The notes under the pieces: model-generated
Seen by the model: the letters and a program-made list of their open reading frames with translations, nothing else
The model's database searches: none
Told to the model about the DNA's origin: nothing
Source: Dorea_D hominis
GTDB lineage: Bacteria; Bacillota; Clostridia; Lachnospirales; Lachnospiraceae
Direction: 5' to 3'
Length of the DNA stretch: 44,645 nucleotides
Assembly (NCBI RefSeq): GCF_014287705.1
Contig: NZ_JACOOY010000021.1
Coordinates: 1 to 44,645 of the forward strand
Translations under genes and position numbers: made by a program
Shown: piece by piece, positions 6,262 to 13,695 of the stretch
Position numbering within the stretch: the stretch's first letter is position 1
Layout: each line of letters begins with the position of its first letter

Positions 6262-7828
6262 GAAAATTTTGAGCGTTGTGCTCATACTGTGCGTGATGCT
6301 GGCTGTTATGCCTATGACGGCATATGCGGCGGATATTGCGTTTTGTTCTAAATGCAACCGGATACAAACAGTAAGGTTGACTTATCAATACTCAAATGAT
6401 GAATGGCACATATGCAATGTTACATGCACGGTGTGTAATAATATATGGTTTTACGGAATGTCACACAAATGGAGCGGAACGGCGACTTGCACAAGCGGAA
6501 GGACATGCACGGAATGCGGCGGATCTTCCGAACCGCTTGGGCACGACTGGGGCACTTGGACGCAGAACAGCGATGAAAAGACCCACACCCGAATCTGTAA
6601 GCGTGACACCAGCCATACGGAAACCGAGAATTGCCACGGCGGCACGGCCACCTGCACCCAAAGAGCAACATGCACAGTTTGCGGTGCGGAATATGGCGAT
6701 GCTCTGGGACATGATTTTACTACCAGTTGGACACATGATGATAACGAGCACTGGAAGCAGTGTTCCCGTTGCGATGCAAAGGATGACGTAAGCCCTCATA
6801 CTTGGGACAGCGGTACGATAACAACAGCGCCTACCTGCACAAAAGCGGGCAAAAAGACATATAGCTGCACCAAGTGCGACGCAACAAAAATAGAGCCGAT
6901 TCCAGCTACGGGCCATAGCTGGAAGTCCGATTGGACGTCCGATGCAACGCATCACTGGTATGAATGTGACAATAAAAACTGCGATGTGACGGATAACGCG
7001 GGAAAGAAAGGCTACGCGGAGCACTCCGGCGGCAAAGCGACCTGCACCCAAAATGCCGTCTGTGAGTTTTGCAAGGCTGAGTATGGCGAAAAGCTGCCCC
7101 ACGACTTCACGGCGGAGACAGTGGATGCAAAGTACCTGAAATCCGCCGCCACCTGCACGGAAAAGGCAGTCTACTACAAGTCCTGCGCAGTCTGCGGTCT
7201 GAGCTCCGAGGGCACGGCGGATGAGGCGACCTTCTTCTCCGGCAATGCGCTGGACCACAACTGGGGCGCTTGGACGCAGAACAGCGATGAAAAGACCCAC
7301 ACCCGAATCTGTAAGCGTGACACCAGCCATACGGAAACCGAGAATTGCATCGATGCAAACAAAGACCACAAATGTGATATCTGCGATTATATAATCAGCG
7401 AGTGTGCAGACGATAACAAAGACCACAAGTGTGATTATTGCGGCAAGAAGCTGACTGAGCACACCGGCGGGAAAGCGACCTGCAAGGACAAGGCAAAGTG
7501 CGAAGTCTGCGGTGCGGAATACGGTGAGCTTGATGCGAAGAACCACACCGACTTAAAGCACTTCCCGGCAACTACGGCGACCAAGACCACCGAGGGCAAT
7601 ATCGAGTACTGGTACTGCGAAGGCTGCGGTAAATATTACAGCGACAAGGACGGTACAAAGGAAATCAAAAAAGCCGACACCGTAACGGCGAAGCTGAAGG
7701 ACGATTCCAAATCTTCGCAGACCGGCGATACAAGCAACCTTGCTTTGTGGATTGCCTTGCTGTTTGTCAGCGGCGGTGCAGCCATTGGCACAACGGTTGT
7801 CAGCAGAAAGAAAAAGTACAACAGATAA
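6254..7828 (+). CDS. Secreted CXXC-repeat surface protein with sortase-like tail
   Basis: A 524-residue exported protein. It has a signal peptide (MNKKILSVVLILCVMLAVMP, Ala-rich cleavage near residue 25). More than ten CXXC knuckles follow (CSKC, CTVC, CTEC, CSRC, CTKC, CEFC, CAVC, CDIC, CDYC, CEVC, CEGC), interspersed with GHxW/PHxF segments. The C-terminus has a sorting-signal layout: SSQTGD, a hydrophobic helix (about 490-512) and RKKKYNR. The expected LPxTG/PQTG proline is Ser here, so anchoring may be by a variant sortase or by the helix alone. An 88-bp repeat within the gene shows recent internal duplication. The CXXC units probably bind zinc or form disulfides. Function unknown; the partner TetR gene overlaps it. 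Confidence 0.75.
   Translation: MNKKILSVVLILCVMLAVMPMTAYAADIAFCSKCNRIQTVRLTYQYSNDEWHICNVTCTVCNNIWFYGMSHKWSGTATCTSGRTCTECGGSSEPLGHDWGTWTQNSDEKTHTRICKRDTSHTETENCHGGTATCTQRATCTVCGAEYGDALGHDFTTSWTHDDNEHWKQCSRCDAKDDVSPHTWDSGTITTAPTCTKAGKKTYSCTKCDATKIEPIPATGHSWKSDWTSDATHHWYECDNKNCDVTDNAGKKGYAEHSGGKATCTQNAVCEFCKAEYGEKLPHDFTAETVDAKYLKSAATCTEKAVYYKSCAVCGLSSEGTADEATFFSGNALDHNWGAWTQNSDEKTHTRICKRDTSHTETENCIDANKDHKCDICDYIISECADDNKDHKCDYCGKKLTEHTGGKATCKDKAKCEVCGAEYGELDAKNHTDLKHFPATTATKTTEGNIEYWYCEGCGKYYSDKDGTKEIKKADTVTAKLKDDSKSSQTGDTSNLALWIALLFVSGGAAIGTTVVSRKKKYNR
6546..6634 (+). repeat. Internal 89-bp repeat, copy 1
   Basis: Identical to 7260-7348 apart from one base (A at 6554, G at 7268). The copies are 714 bases apart, a multiple of three, so both read in frame (GxWTQNSDEKTHTRICKRD and on). 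Near-identity at silent positions points to recent duplication or gene conversion. Confidence 0.95.
7260..7348 (+). repeat. Internal 89-bp repeat, copy 2
   Basis: Second copy of the 6546-6634 unit within the CXXC surface protein gene; a single mismatch. Confidence 0.95.
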
Positions 7829-7866
7829 TTGAATAGCGTTCCCTTGCCCCATCTTCCGAGCAAGAC

Positions 7867-7896
7867 AAAAGCGTCGTAGCGATACGGCGCTTTTTT
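7867..7896 (+). terminator. Rho-independent terminator
   Basis: AAAAGCGTCGTA (7867-7878), loop GCGA, TACGGCGCTTTT (7883-7894) with T run to 7896. One T-G mismatch/wobble in a 12-pair stem. It ends the TetR-surface protein operon. Confidence 0.85.
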
Positions 7897-7916
7897 GTTA
7901 CCCGGAAGCGACAAAC

Positions 7917-8047
7917 AGCGGCTTTTGAATGGTTGGCGGTAAAGGATACCGCCGCTAAAACAAAGCCGCTCATATCGAAAGAAAACGCCCAAAATCGCCC
8001 CGAAACTATACAGTGGGAAACGGTTTTGGGCATTTCTGCGTTTCGGG
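7917..8047 (+). other. Densely structured leader upstream of the ATPase operon
   Basis: This gene-free stretch between a terminator and the 57-residue gene holds two structures. First, AGCGGCTTT (7917-7925) pairs with AAAGCCGCT (7962-7970), enclosing hairpin GGCGGTA (7935-7941)/TACCGCC (7947-7953). Second, GCCCAAAA (7987-7994) pairs with TTTTGGGC (8024-8031), and CCCGAAAC (7999-8006) pairs with GTTTCGGG (8040-8047). The second set interleaves in order A-B-A'-B', so the arms form either a pseudoknot or two mutually exclusive hairpins. It could be a regulatory leader RNA or replication-origin structure. No class was recognised. Confidence 0.5.
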
Positions 8048-8079
8048 AGCAAATCGGCAGTGAAAAGGAGGTGCTCGCT

Positions 8080-8253
8080 ATGCCCCGTATGCCGAAATAC
8101 CTCAAGGAAGAATGGGCGTTCTTTCTTGATGAGCGTGGCAGGAAGAAATACAACGAGCTTTGCAGGAAATGCGAAAGGAGCTGCAAGCAGAGCTTCCGTG
8201 CCGCCGTTATCCAATGCCCACACTATCTATCGAAAAGGAGAACAAGACAATGA
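8080..8253 (+). CDS. 57-residue Cys-containing element protein
   Basis: AAAAGGAGGTG lies just before ATG 8080, the best Shine-Dalgarno in this segment, so the product starts MPRMPKYLKEEWAFF rather than at upstream in-frame codons inside the structured leader. Four to five cysteines (CRKCERSC, QC) suggest a small metal-binding fold. The stop overlaps the ATPase start as ATGA, so the genes are translationally coupled. No family name known. Confidence 0.6.
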   Translation: MPRMPKYLKEEWAFFLDERGRKKYNELCRKCERSCKQSFRAAVIQCPHYLSKRRTRQ

Positions 8254-9134
8254 CAGACTATGCGAACAACACCCCAGCAAAGCTGGAAATCATCAAGGCA
8301 AGCGAGATTATACCCAAGGAGGTGCTCTGGCTGTGGTATCCCTATATCCCCTTCGGCAAGGTCACACTGCTGCAAGGCGACCCCGGTGACGGCAAGAGTA
8401 AGCTGATGCTTTCTCTTGTCGCTTTGCTTTCCAAGGGTGCGCCGCTGCCCTTTGCCGATGAGGACGAACAAGGCGAGCCGATGACGGTTATCTATCAGAC
8501 CACCGAGGACGATGCAGACGATACCGTTGTGCCGAGATTTAATTCGGCGGGCGGTGACGGTGATAGGCTCATCTTCATCAAGGAGGACGAAAAGAGCCTG
8601 ACCTTTGGAGATGACCGTATCCGTGAGGCCGTGGAGAAGTACAACGCCAAGCTGCTGATCCTCGACCCAATGAGTTCATATATCGGTGACACCTGCTCGA
8701 TGAACAACGCCAATGAAACGAGAGCCGAGTTCAACCACCTGATTGCCGTTGCCAAGGACACCGGCTGCGCCATCGTCATCATCGCCCATATGAACAAGGC
8801 GAAGGACACAAGCCCCCTCTATCGCACCAACGGCTCTATCGACATTGCCGGTGCAGCGAGAAGCATTCTTGCTGTCACACGCACGGCAAACAAACAGAAC
8901 CCCGCTGAGCGTTATCTGGTGCAGGTCAAGAGCAATCTTGCGCCGATGGGCTCGGCTATTCTCTTTGAGGTAGCCGACAAGGGCGTGAACTTTCTTGATG
9001 AGCTGGAGCTGAATGCGGAGGATGCTTTCTCTGCTTCTGCGCCGAGGATGGGCAGACCGAATGCCTGTGAGGAAGCGGCAACGGACTTTATCCGTTCCCT
9101 GCTGGCGGGCGGTAGGCGGCTGGCTTCCGATTGA
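8250..9134 (+). CDS. RepA-like AAA ATPase, C-terminus disrupted
   Basis: A 294-residue RecA-fold ATPase of the AAA_25/RepA helicase type. Walker A is GDPGDGKSK (about residues 45-53), Walker B is LLILDPMSSYIGD (about 135-147), with IVIIAHMNKAK (sensor region) and AARSILAVTR after it. Plasmid and transposon replication or transfer functions use this fold. After FIRSLLAGGR the frame ends soon with RLASD. In the +1 frame an open stretch continues GGWLPIENGQEVTDEDDLPI to TGA 9175-9177, which looks like the original acidic tail. I infer a small internal deletion that removed the C-terminal winged-helix part and shifted frame. The ATPase core is intact. Confidence 0.7.
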   Translation: MTDYANNTPAKLEIIKASEIIPKEVLWLWYPYIPFGKVTLLQGDPGDGKSKLMLSLVALLSKGAPLPFADEDEQGEPMTVIYQTTEDDADDTVVPRFNSAGGDGDRLIFIKEDEKSLTFGDDRIREAVEKYNAKLLILDPMSSYIGDTCSMNNANETRAEFNHLIAVAKDTGCAIVIIAHMNKAKDTSPLYRTNGSIDIAGAARSILAVTRTANKQNPAERYLVQVKSNLAPMGSAILFEVADKGVNFLDELELNAEDAFSASAPRMGRPNACEEAATDFIRSLLAGGRRLASD

Positions 9135-9250
9135 GAATGGGCAGGAAGTCACGGACGAGGACGACCTGCCTATTTGATTGAGGTTTTGAGGGAGGTCAAG
9201 GGAGGAAAGCCCTTGCCCACGACATCTTTGCAGCGAAGCTGAAAGTGTCA

Positions 9251-9290
9251 TAGTGGGTTACGCACTTTGAAAAAGTTGCGTAACCCGCAC
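9251..9290 (+). other. Candidate origin of transfer (MobV type)
   Basis: GGGTTACGCA (9255-9264) and TGCGTAACCC (9277-9286) form a perfect 10-bp inverted repeat with a short AT-rich centre, 40 bases upstream of the MobV relaxase. The left part reads TAGTGGGTTACGCACTTT, resembling the pMV158-family nick region TAGTGTG/TTA...ACTTT. MobV oriT sites are known to lie just upstream of the relaxase gene. The nick position here (near 9257) is inferred. Confidence 0.65.
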
Positions 9291-9324
9291 CCCCCTCCCT
9301 TTCCGCTGACTGGAGGTGATGAGA

Positions 9325-10458
9325 ATGGCGGAAGGAAATTGGAGCGTTATCCGAGTGGAGAAAATCTCCGCAGAGGGAGCGCAGAAAACCGAGCGACACA
9401 ACGAGCGCAAGAACGAAAGCTACGCAAATCTTAATGTGGACACCGAGCAAATTGCCCGCAATGTTCACTTTAAGGACACCGGCGGTCTGACCTACAACGA
9501 GTATTTCCAGCGGCTCATTGATGAGGGCAAAATCTCCACAAGAGGACAGAAAGCCGGGGCAACGGTCTTTAACGAGCTGGTCATTGATGTGAACACAAGG
9601 TACTTTGAGGAGCACGGCGGCTACGAATATGCCAGGCAGTTCTACGAGGAAGCCTACCGTTTGGGCTGTGAGATTTACGGCGAGGAGAACATCGTGTCGG
9701 CGGTTATGCACGCCGATGAAATCAACAAGGCGGTGTCCGAAGAACTGGGCAAGCCGGTCTACCACTACCACCTGCACATCGTGGCAATCCCCACCGTCAG
9801 AAAAGAAATCTTGTGGTCGAAACGCTGCAAGGACGAAGCCCTGAGAGGAACGGTCAAGGAGGTCATCAACCAAGTTTCCCACTCGAAGAAATGGAAGAAC
9901 GCCGTTCCTCTGCTGGACGAAAACGGGCAGCAGGTTATCAGCAAATACGGAAAGCCGATGTTCCGCAAGTCCTACTCCGTTCTGCAAGACAAGCTCTTTG
10001 AGCATATGACCGAAGCGGGTTTCACCGGCTTTGAGCGTGGCGTATTGGGCAGCACAGCGGAGAATTTGAGCAGCCTGGATTATCAAATTCAGAAGGACAA
10101 GGAACGACTTGCCCACATTCAGGAACGCATTGAAGCCGAGCAGGTACGCTATGAACCTGCTCACGAAGTCCGCAAGACAATGGCAGAGATTGAGGGTATG
10201 GGGCAGAAAACCATCACCGGCAAGATTTCCGTTTCCAAGGACGATTATCAACAGCTCACGGCACTTGCCAAGGAGGGTATCACAAGCCGCAGTGAAATCC
10301 AAGATTTGAAAAGCAGCGTTTCCTACTATCAAAGGCAATATTTCAATGCGTCCTCTGCCGTGGAACGATTGCAGGAACGCTATGACCGGCTCAAAAAAAA
10401 TGCCAGCCGTTTTTGCAGGCACTGGAACACTTCCCAAAGCTGGTGGAGGTCTTTGTAG
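9325..10458 (+). pseudogene. mobV: MobV (Pre/Mob) relaxase, frameshifted near its end
   Basis: Relaxases of this family nick oriT and lead the strand into a recipient. ATG 9325 follows GGAGG by eight bases. The N-terminus (NWSVIRVEKIS, ERHNERKNESYANLN) and the histidine motif YHYHLHIVAIPT (about residues 145-156) are family-typical, with a coiled-coil C-terminal half (LAHIQERIEAEQ; SYYQRQYFNASSAVERLQ). At a run of eight A (10393-10400) the frame is lost: the ORF ends in 20 unrelated residues at 10458. In the -1 frame the normal coiled coil continues (CQPFLQALEHFPKLVEVF). One A is probably missing, or the run allows slippage. That continuation runs straight into an integrase fragment, so even the restored gene would be a chimera. 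Confidence 0.8.
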
Positions 10459-11294
10459 AGAAGGTCAAGGAGCTTTTCAGTATCAAGGAAGCACAGGAAG
10501 GAATCAATTTACCGAAGAAAATAAAAAAGACAGAGTATCGTGTCCTGAAAATTGACGAGAAGAAAACATTGACACTTCCGCAGGTGCTTCGGTTGATTGA
10601 GGCAAGCAAGGAGACACCGATTCATATGCAAATTCTGTTTGCGGTATTGATGGGACTCAGAAGAAGTGAAATAAATGGTCTGAAATACAGTGATGTCGAT
10701 TACATTCACAGGATGTTGAGAGTAGAGCGTCAGTTGGGAAAGAAGCCAAACAGTAAAGCAGAAGACTGTGCACCTAAGATGCTGACAAAGCAGGAAATTA
10801 AAACAAAAACACCTGCTGGTGTGCGTGAACTTCCAATACCGGATTATGTATTTGAAGCAATTCTGGAAGAACGGAAAACTTATGAGAAGAACCGCAGACG
10901 CAGACCAAAAGAGTTCCGGGACTGGAATTATATTTGTTGTTCTACATATGGGAATCCAAGGAGTAAAGGTTTTCATCAGAAATACTATAAAGACTTGTTG
11001 AAATCCTTGGATTTGCCGGATATTCATTTTCACCAGTTGAGAAATACCTATGCAACTATTTTGCTGAAGAATAGCTTTAATTCAAAAGGTGTTTCGCATT
11101 TATTGGGACATGCCAAGGAAATCATATCAGTAGATGTCTATGGAGATACGCAGGAAATCATAGAAGACTGTCTGGATGTATTGGAACCATTTATTGAAGA
11201 AGTTATTCCAAAAGAGAGGAAAGATCAGTATTATGATTATTCAGAAGTGATTGAAATAGACTTAATTCTGGAGGAATATTTCAACGCAGCATGA
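10413..11294 (+). pseudogene. Tyrosine recombinase catalytic domain fused to the MobV tail
   Basis: The first 25 or so residues (QALEHFPKLVEVFVEKVKEL) are the relaxase tail. From about base 10490 (GINLPKKIKK onward) the sequence is an AT-rich phage-type integrase. Catalytic residues are visible: Arg in LMGLRRSEINGL, HxLR in HFHQLRNTYATI, His in HLLGHAKE, and Tyr in ISVDVYGDT. The N-terminal arm-binding and core-binding domains are absent. The only start, TTG 10413, has no Shine-Dalgarno. I therefore call it a fragment, expressed at most as the tail of a relaxase-integrase chimera through -1 slippage. It marks the right end of the mobile region, next to uvrB. Confidence 0.8.
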
Positions 11295-11320
11295 TAAAAA
11301 ATAGAATAGTAGTAAGATAG

Positions 11321-11357
11321 AAAAGTACAAATGAGAATCGAACGTTTGTACTTTTTT
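11321..11357 (+). terminator. Rho-independent terminator
   Basis: AAAAGTACAAA (11321-11331) and TTTGTACTTTT (11345-11355) make a perfect 11-bp stem with a 13-base loop and a T run. It ends the integrase fragment and separates the element from uvrB. Confidence 0.85.
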
Positions 11358-11394
11358 CTTGCTTTCATCTATATACTTTCAAAAAAATGTTTGA

Positions 11395-11400
11395 TATAAT
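11395..11400 (+). promoter_or_regulatory. Probable uvrB -10 box
   Basis: TATAAT preceded by TTGA. The matching -35 position (TATACT, 17 bases upstream) is poor. It would give a leader of about 220 bases before uvrB. Confidence 0.45.
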
Positions 11401-11508
11401 AGGGACTGTTACAAGAACAAACAGTAAAAATATGACAGAACCGGAGCCTAGTATCATCAGGCATTTCCGAGTGCTGTTTTATCCGCAAAAATGAATTTTG
11501 TGACTTTT

Positions 11509-11580
11509 ATTCGTAACGAAACAAAAATGACCTCTATTCGAGACAAAAATAAGCATTTCGTTACGAATCTGATTACGAAT
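11509..11580 (+). repeat. Cluster of TTCGTWACGAA palindromes before uvrB
   Basis: ATTCGTAACGAAA (11509-11521) and TTTCGTTACGAAT (11556-11568) are exact reverse complements. Each contains the 11-bp palindrome TTCGT(A/T)ACGAA. A further TTACGAAT lies at 11573-11580, so this 8-mer occurs three times. These could be protein binding sites (element end, integrase core sites, or a regulator of uvrB) or a hairpin in the uvrB leader. They do not match the GAAC-N4-GTTC LexA box. Confidence 0.6.
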
Positions 11581-11629
11581 TTTTGGCTGATAGTGATCGT
11601 ACTAAAAGTCATAAATGGAGGAATTTACC

Positions 11630-13612
11630 ATGAATGAGTTCAAATTAAAAGCCCCATATGAGCCAACCGGAGACCAGCCACAGGCGATTGCAGAGCTTGT
11701 GAAAGGGTTCAAGGAAGGTAATCAATGCCAGACTTTACTAGGGGTTACGGGTTCTGGAAAAACTTTTACGATGGCAAATGTGATTCAGCAATTACAGAAG
11801 CCGACGCTTGTCATCGCTCATAATAAGACGTTAGCAGCTCAGTTATACGGAGAGTTCAAGGAGATGTTCCCCGAGAACGCAGTGGAATATTTTGTATCCT
11901 ACTATGATTATTACCAGCCGGAAGCCTACGTTCCGTCATCCGACACTTACATTGCGAAGGATTCTTCTGTAAATGAAGAGATTGATAAATTAAGACTGTC
12001 GGCAACAGCGGCGTTGATCGAACGGAGAGATGTAATCGTAATTGCCAGTGTATCCTGTATTTATGGTTTGGGCGAACCGGAGAACTTTGAGCAGATGATG
12101 GTATCATTAAGACCGGGAATGGAGAAAGACCGGGATGAAGTACTGCGTCAGCTGATAGATATTCAATATGACAGAAATGATATGGATTTCAAGCGTGGAA
12201 CGTTTCGTGTGCGGGGAGATACAGTAGAGATTGTGCCGGCAGACCGTGGGGATACTGCGATCAGAGTTGAGTTTTTCGGGGATGAGATCGATCGGATTTC
12301 AGAGATTGATATGCTTACCGGTGAGATTAAAAATACATTGAATCACATTGCAATATTTCCGGCTTCTCATTATGTCGTTCCAAAGGAACGTATGGAGAAA
12401 GCAATTCATGATATTGAGCTTGAATTGGAAGGCCAGGTGAAATATTTCAAAGGCGAAGGAAAGCTTCTGGAAGCACAACGTATTGCGGAACGGACAAATT
12501 TTGATGTTGAGATGATGAGGGAGACTGGCTTCTGTTCCGGAATTGAAAACTATTCCAGACATCTGGCAGGACTGCTTCCGGGACAGCCGCCGAATACGCT
12601 GCTGAATTATTTCCCAGACGATTTTGTAATGATGATTGATGAGTCGCATAAGACAGTTCCGCAGATTGGTGGAATGTATCATGGAGATCAGTCGAGAAAA
12701 CGTACCCTGGTGGAATATGGTTTCCGTCTGCCATCGGCACTGGATAACCGTCCGCTTAGTTTTGATGAATTTGAAAATAAGATTGACCAGGTACTTTTTG
12801 TTTCGGCTACGCCAGGCACTTACGAAGAAGAGCATGAACTTCTCCGGGCAGAGCAGGTAATCCGGCCGACCGGGCTTCTGGATCCTGAGATTGTAGTGCG
12901 TCCGGTAGAAGGACAGATTGATGATCTGATTGGTGAAGTGAATAAAGAGATCGTAAAAAAGAATAAAGTACTGATTACAACACTTACGAAACGAATGGCA
13001 GAGGATCTGACCGATTATATGCGGGAAGTAGGCATCCGTGTAAGATATTTACATTCGGATATTGATACGCTGGAGCGTACAGAGATTGTCCGTGATATGC
13101 GACTGGATGTCTTCGATGTGCTTGTCGGAATCAATCTTTTGCGTGAAGGTCTGGATATTCCGGAGATTACACTTGTGGCAATTCTTGACGCGGATAAAGA
13201 AGGATTCTTACGTTCAGAGACGTCACTGGTACAGACGATCGGCCGTGCTGCGCGTAATGTGGAAGGACATGTTATCATGTACGCGGATACGATCACGGAA
13301 TCTATGCAGAAAGCGATGGATGAGACGTCAAGGAGACGTGAAATCCAGATGAAATATAATGAAGAACATGGAATCACACCAAAGACGATACAGAAGAGCG
13401 TCCGTGATCTGATCAGTATTTCAAAGAAAGTTGCTGCATCTGAGATGAAGATGGAAAAAGATCCGGAGTCTATGAGTGCAAAGGAACTGGAGAAGCTGAT
13501 CGCAGATGTGACAAAGCAGATGAAGAAAGCGGCAGCAGAGCTGAATTTCGAAGCGGCAGCAGAGTTGCGTGATAAATTAATAGAATTAAAGAAGCTACAG
13601 AAGGAAGAATAA
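11630..13612 (+). CDS. uvrB: UvrB, excinuclease ABC subunit B
   Basis: The damage-verification helicase of nucleotide excision repair, acting with UvrA and UvrC. The product has 660 residues, family-typical. Walker A is GVTGSGKT (about 38-46), the beta-hairpin region is YYDYYQPEAYVP (about 92-103), the DESH box is MMIDESHKT (about 335), helicase C motifs include INLLREGLDIPE and QTIGRAARN, and a C-terminal UVR domain (ELNFEAAAELRDKLIELKKL) contacts UvrC. ATG 11615 sits in the Shine-Dalgarno, so the start is ATG 11630, eight bases after GGAGG. uvrA follows in the same direction, so the two are probably co-transcribed. Confidence 0.98.
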   Translation: MNEFKLKAPYEPTGDQPQAIAELVKGFKEGNQCQTLLGVTGSGKTFTMANVIQQLQKPTLVIAHNKTLAAQLYGEFKEMFPENAVEYFVSYYDYYQPEAYVPSSDTYIAKDSSVNEEIDKLRLSATAALIERRDVIVIASVSCIYGLGEPENFEQMMVSLRPGMEKDRDEVLRQLIDIQYDRNDMDFKRGTFRVRGDTVEIVPADRGDTAIRVEFFGDEIDRISEIDMLTGEIKNTLNHIAIFPASHYVVPKERMEKAIHDIELELEGQVKYFKGEGKLLEAQRIAERTNFDVEMMRETGFCSGIENYSRHLAGLLPGQPPNTLLNYFPDDFVMMIDESHKTVPQIGGMYHGDQSRKRTLVEYGFRLPSALDNRPLSFDEFENKIDQVLFVSATPGTYEEEHELLRAEQVIRPTGLLDPEIVVRPVEGQIDDLIGEVNKEIVKKNKVLITTLTKRMAEDLTDYMREVGIRVRYLHSDIDTLERTEIVRDMRLDVFDVLVGINLLREGLDIPEITLVAILDADKEGFLRSETSLVQTIGRAARNVEGHVIMYADTITESMQKAMDETSRRREIQMKYNEEHGITPKTIQKSVRDLISISKKVAASEMKMEKDPESMSAKELEKLIADVTKQMKKAAAELNFEAAAELRDKLIELKKLQKEE

Positions 13613-13695
13613 AGAAAAATGGCAGATAAAAAGCCAGATAGAATAAAAAATGCAGCAGCTGCAGAAACAATTAAAATAAAGGGGCATAAAAAACG

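Noticed and set aside
6461..7546. 361-codon minus-strand frame opposite the CXXC surface protein
   Set aside because: Low-complexity antisense of the Cys codons and of the 89-bp repeat; no signal peptide or family pattern.
7933..8079. Upstream extension of the 57-residue gene
   Set aside because: The extension would translate the paired stems of the structured leader; AAGGAGGTG just before ATG 8080 decides the start.
9196..10437. Long open frame (413 codons) on the minus strand opposite the relaxase gene
   Set aside because: It mirrors a GC-rich coding region whose codon bias leaves the opposite strand open; no ribosome binding site or recognisable domain. The plus strand shows clear MobV motifs.
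11338..11352. LexA-like box near the uvrB promoter (CGAACGTTTGTACT)
   Set aside because: Only the left half fits CGAAC-N4-GTTCG, and the right half is part of the terminator stem.
1..11600. Direct repeats marking both ends of the mobile element
   Set aside because: The left end lies outside the window, so no att pair could be compared; none was found by eye within the window.
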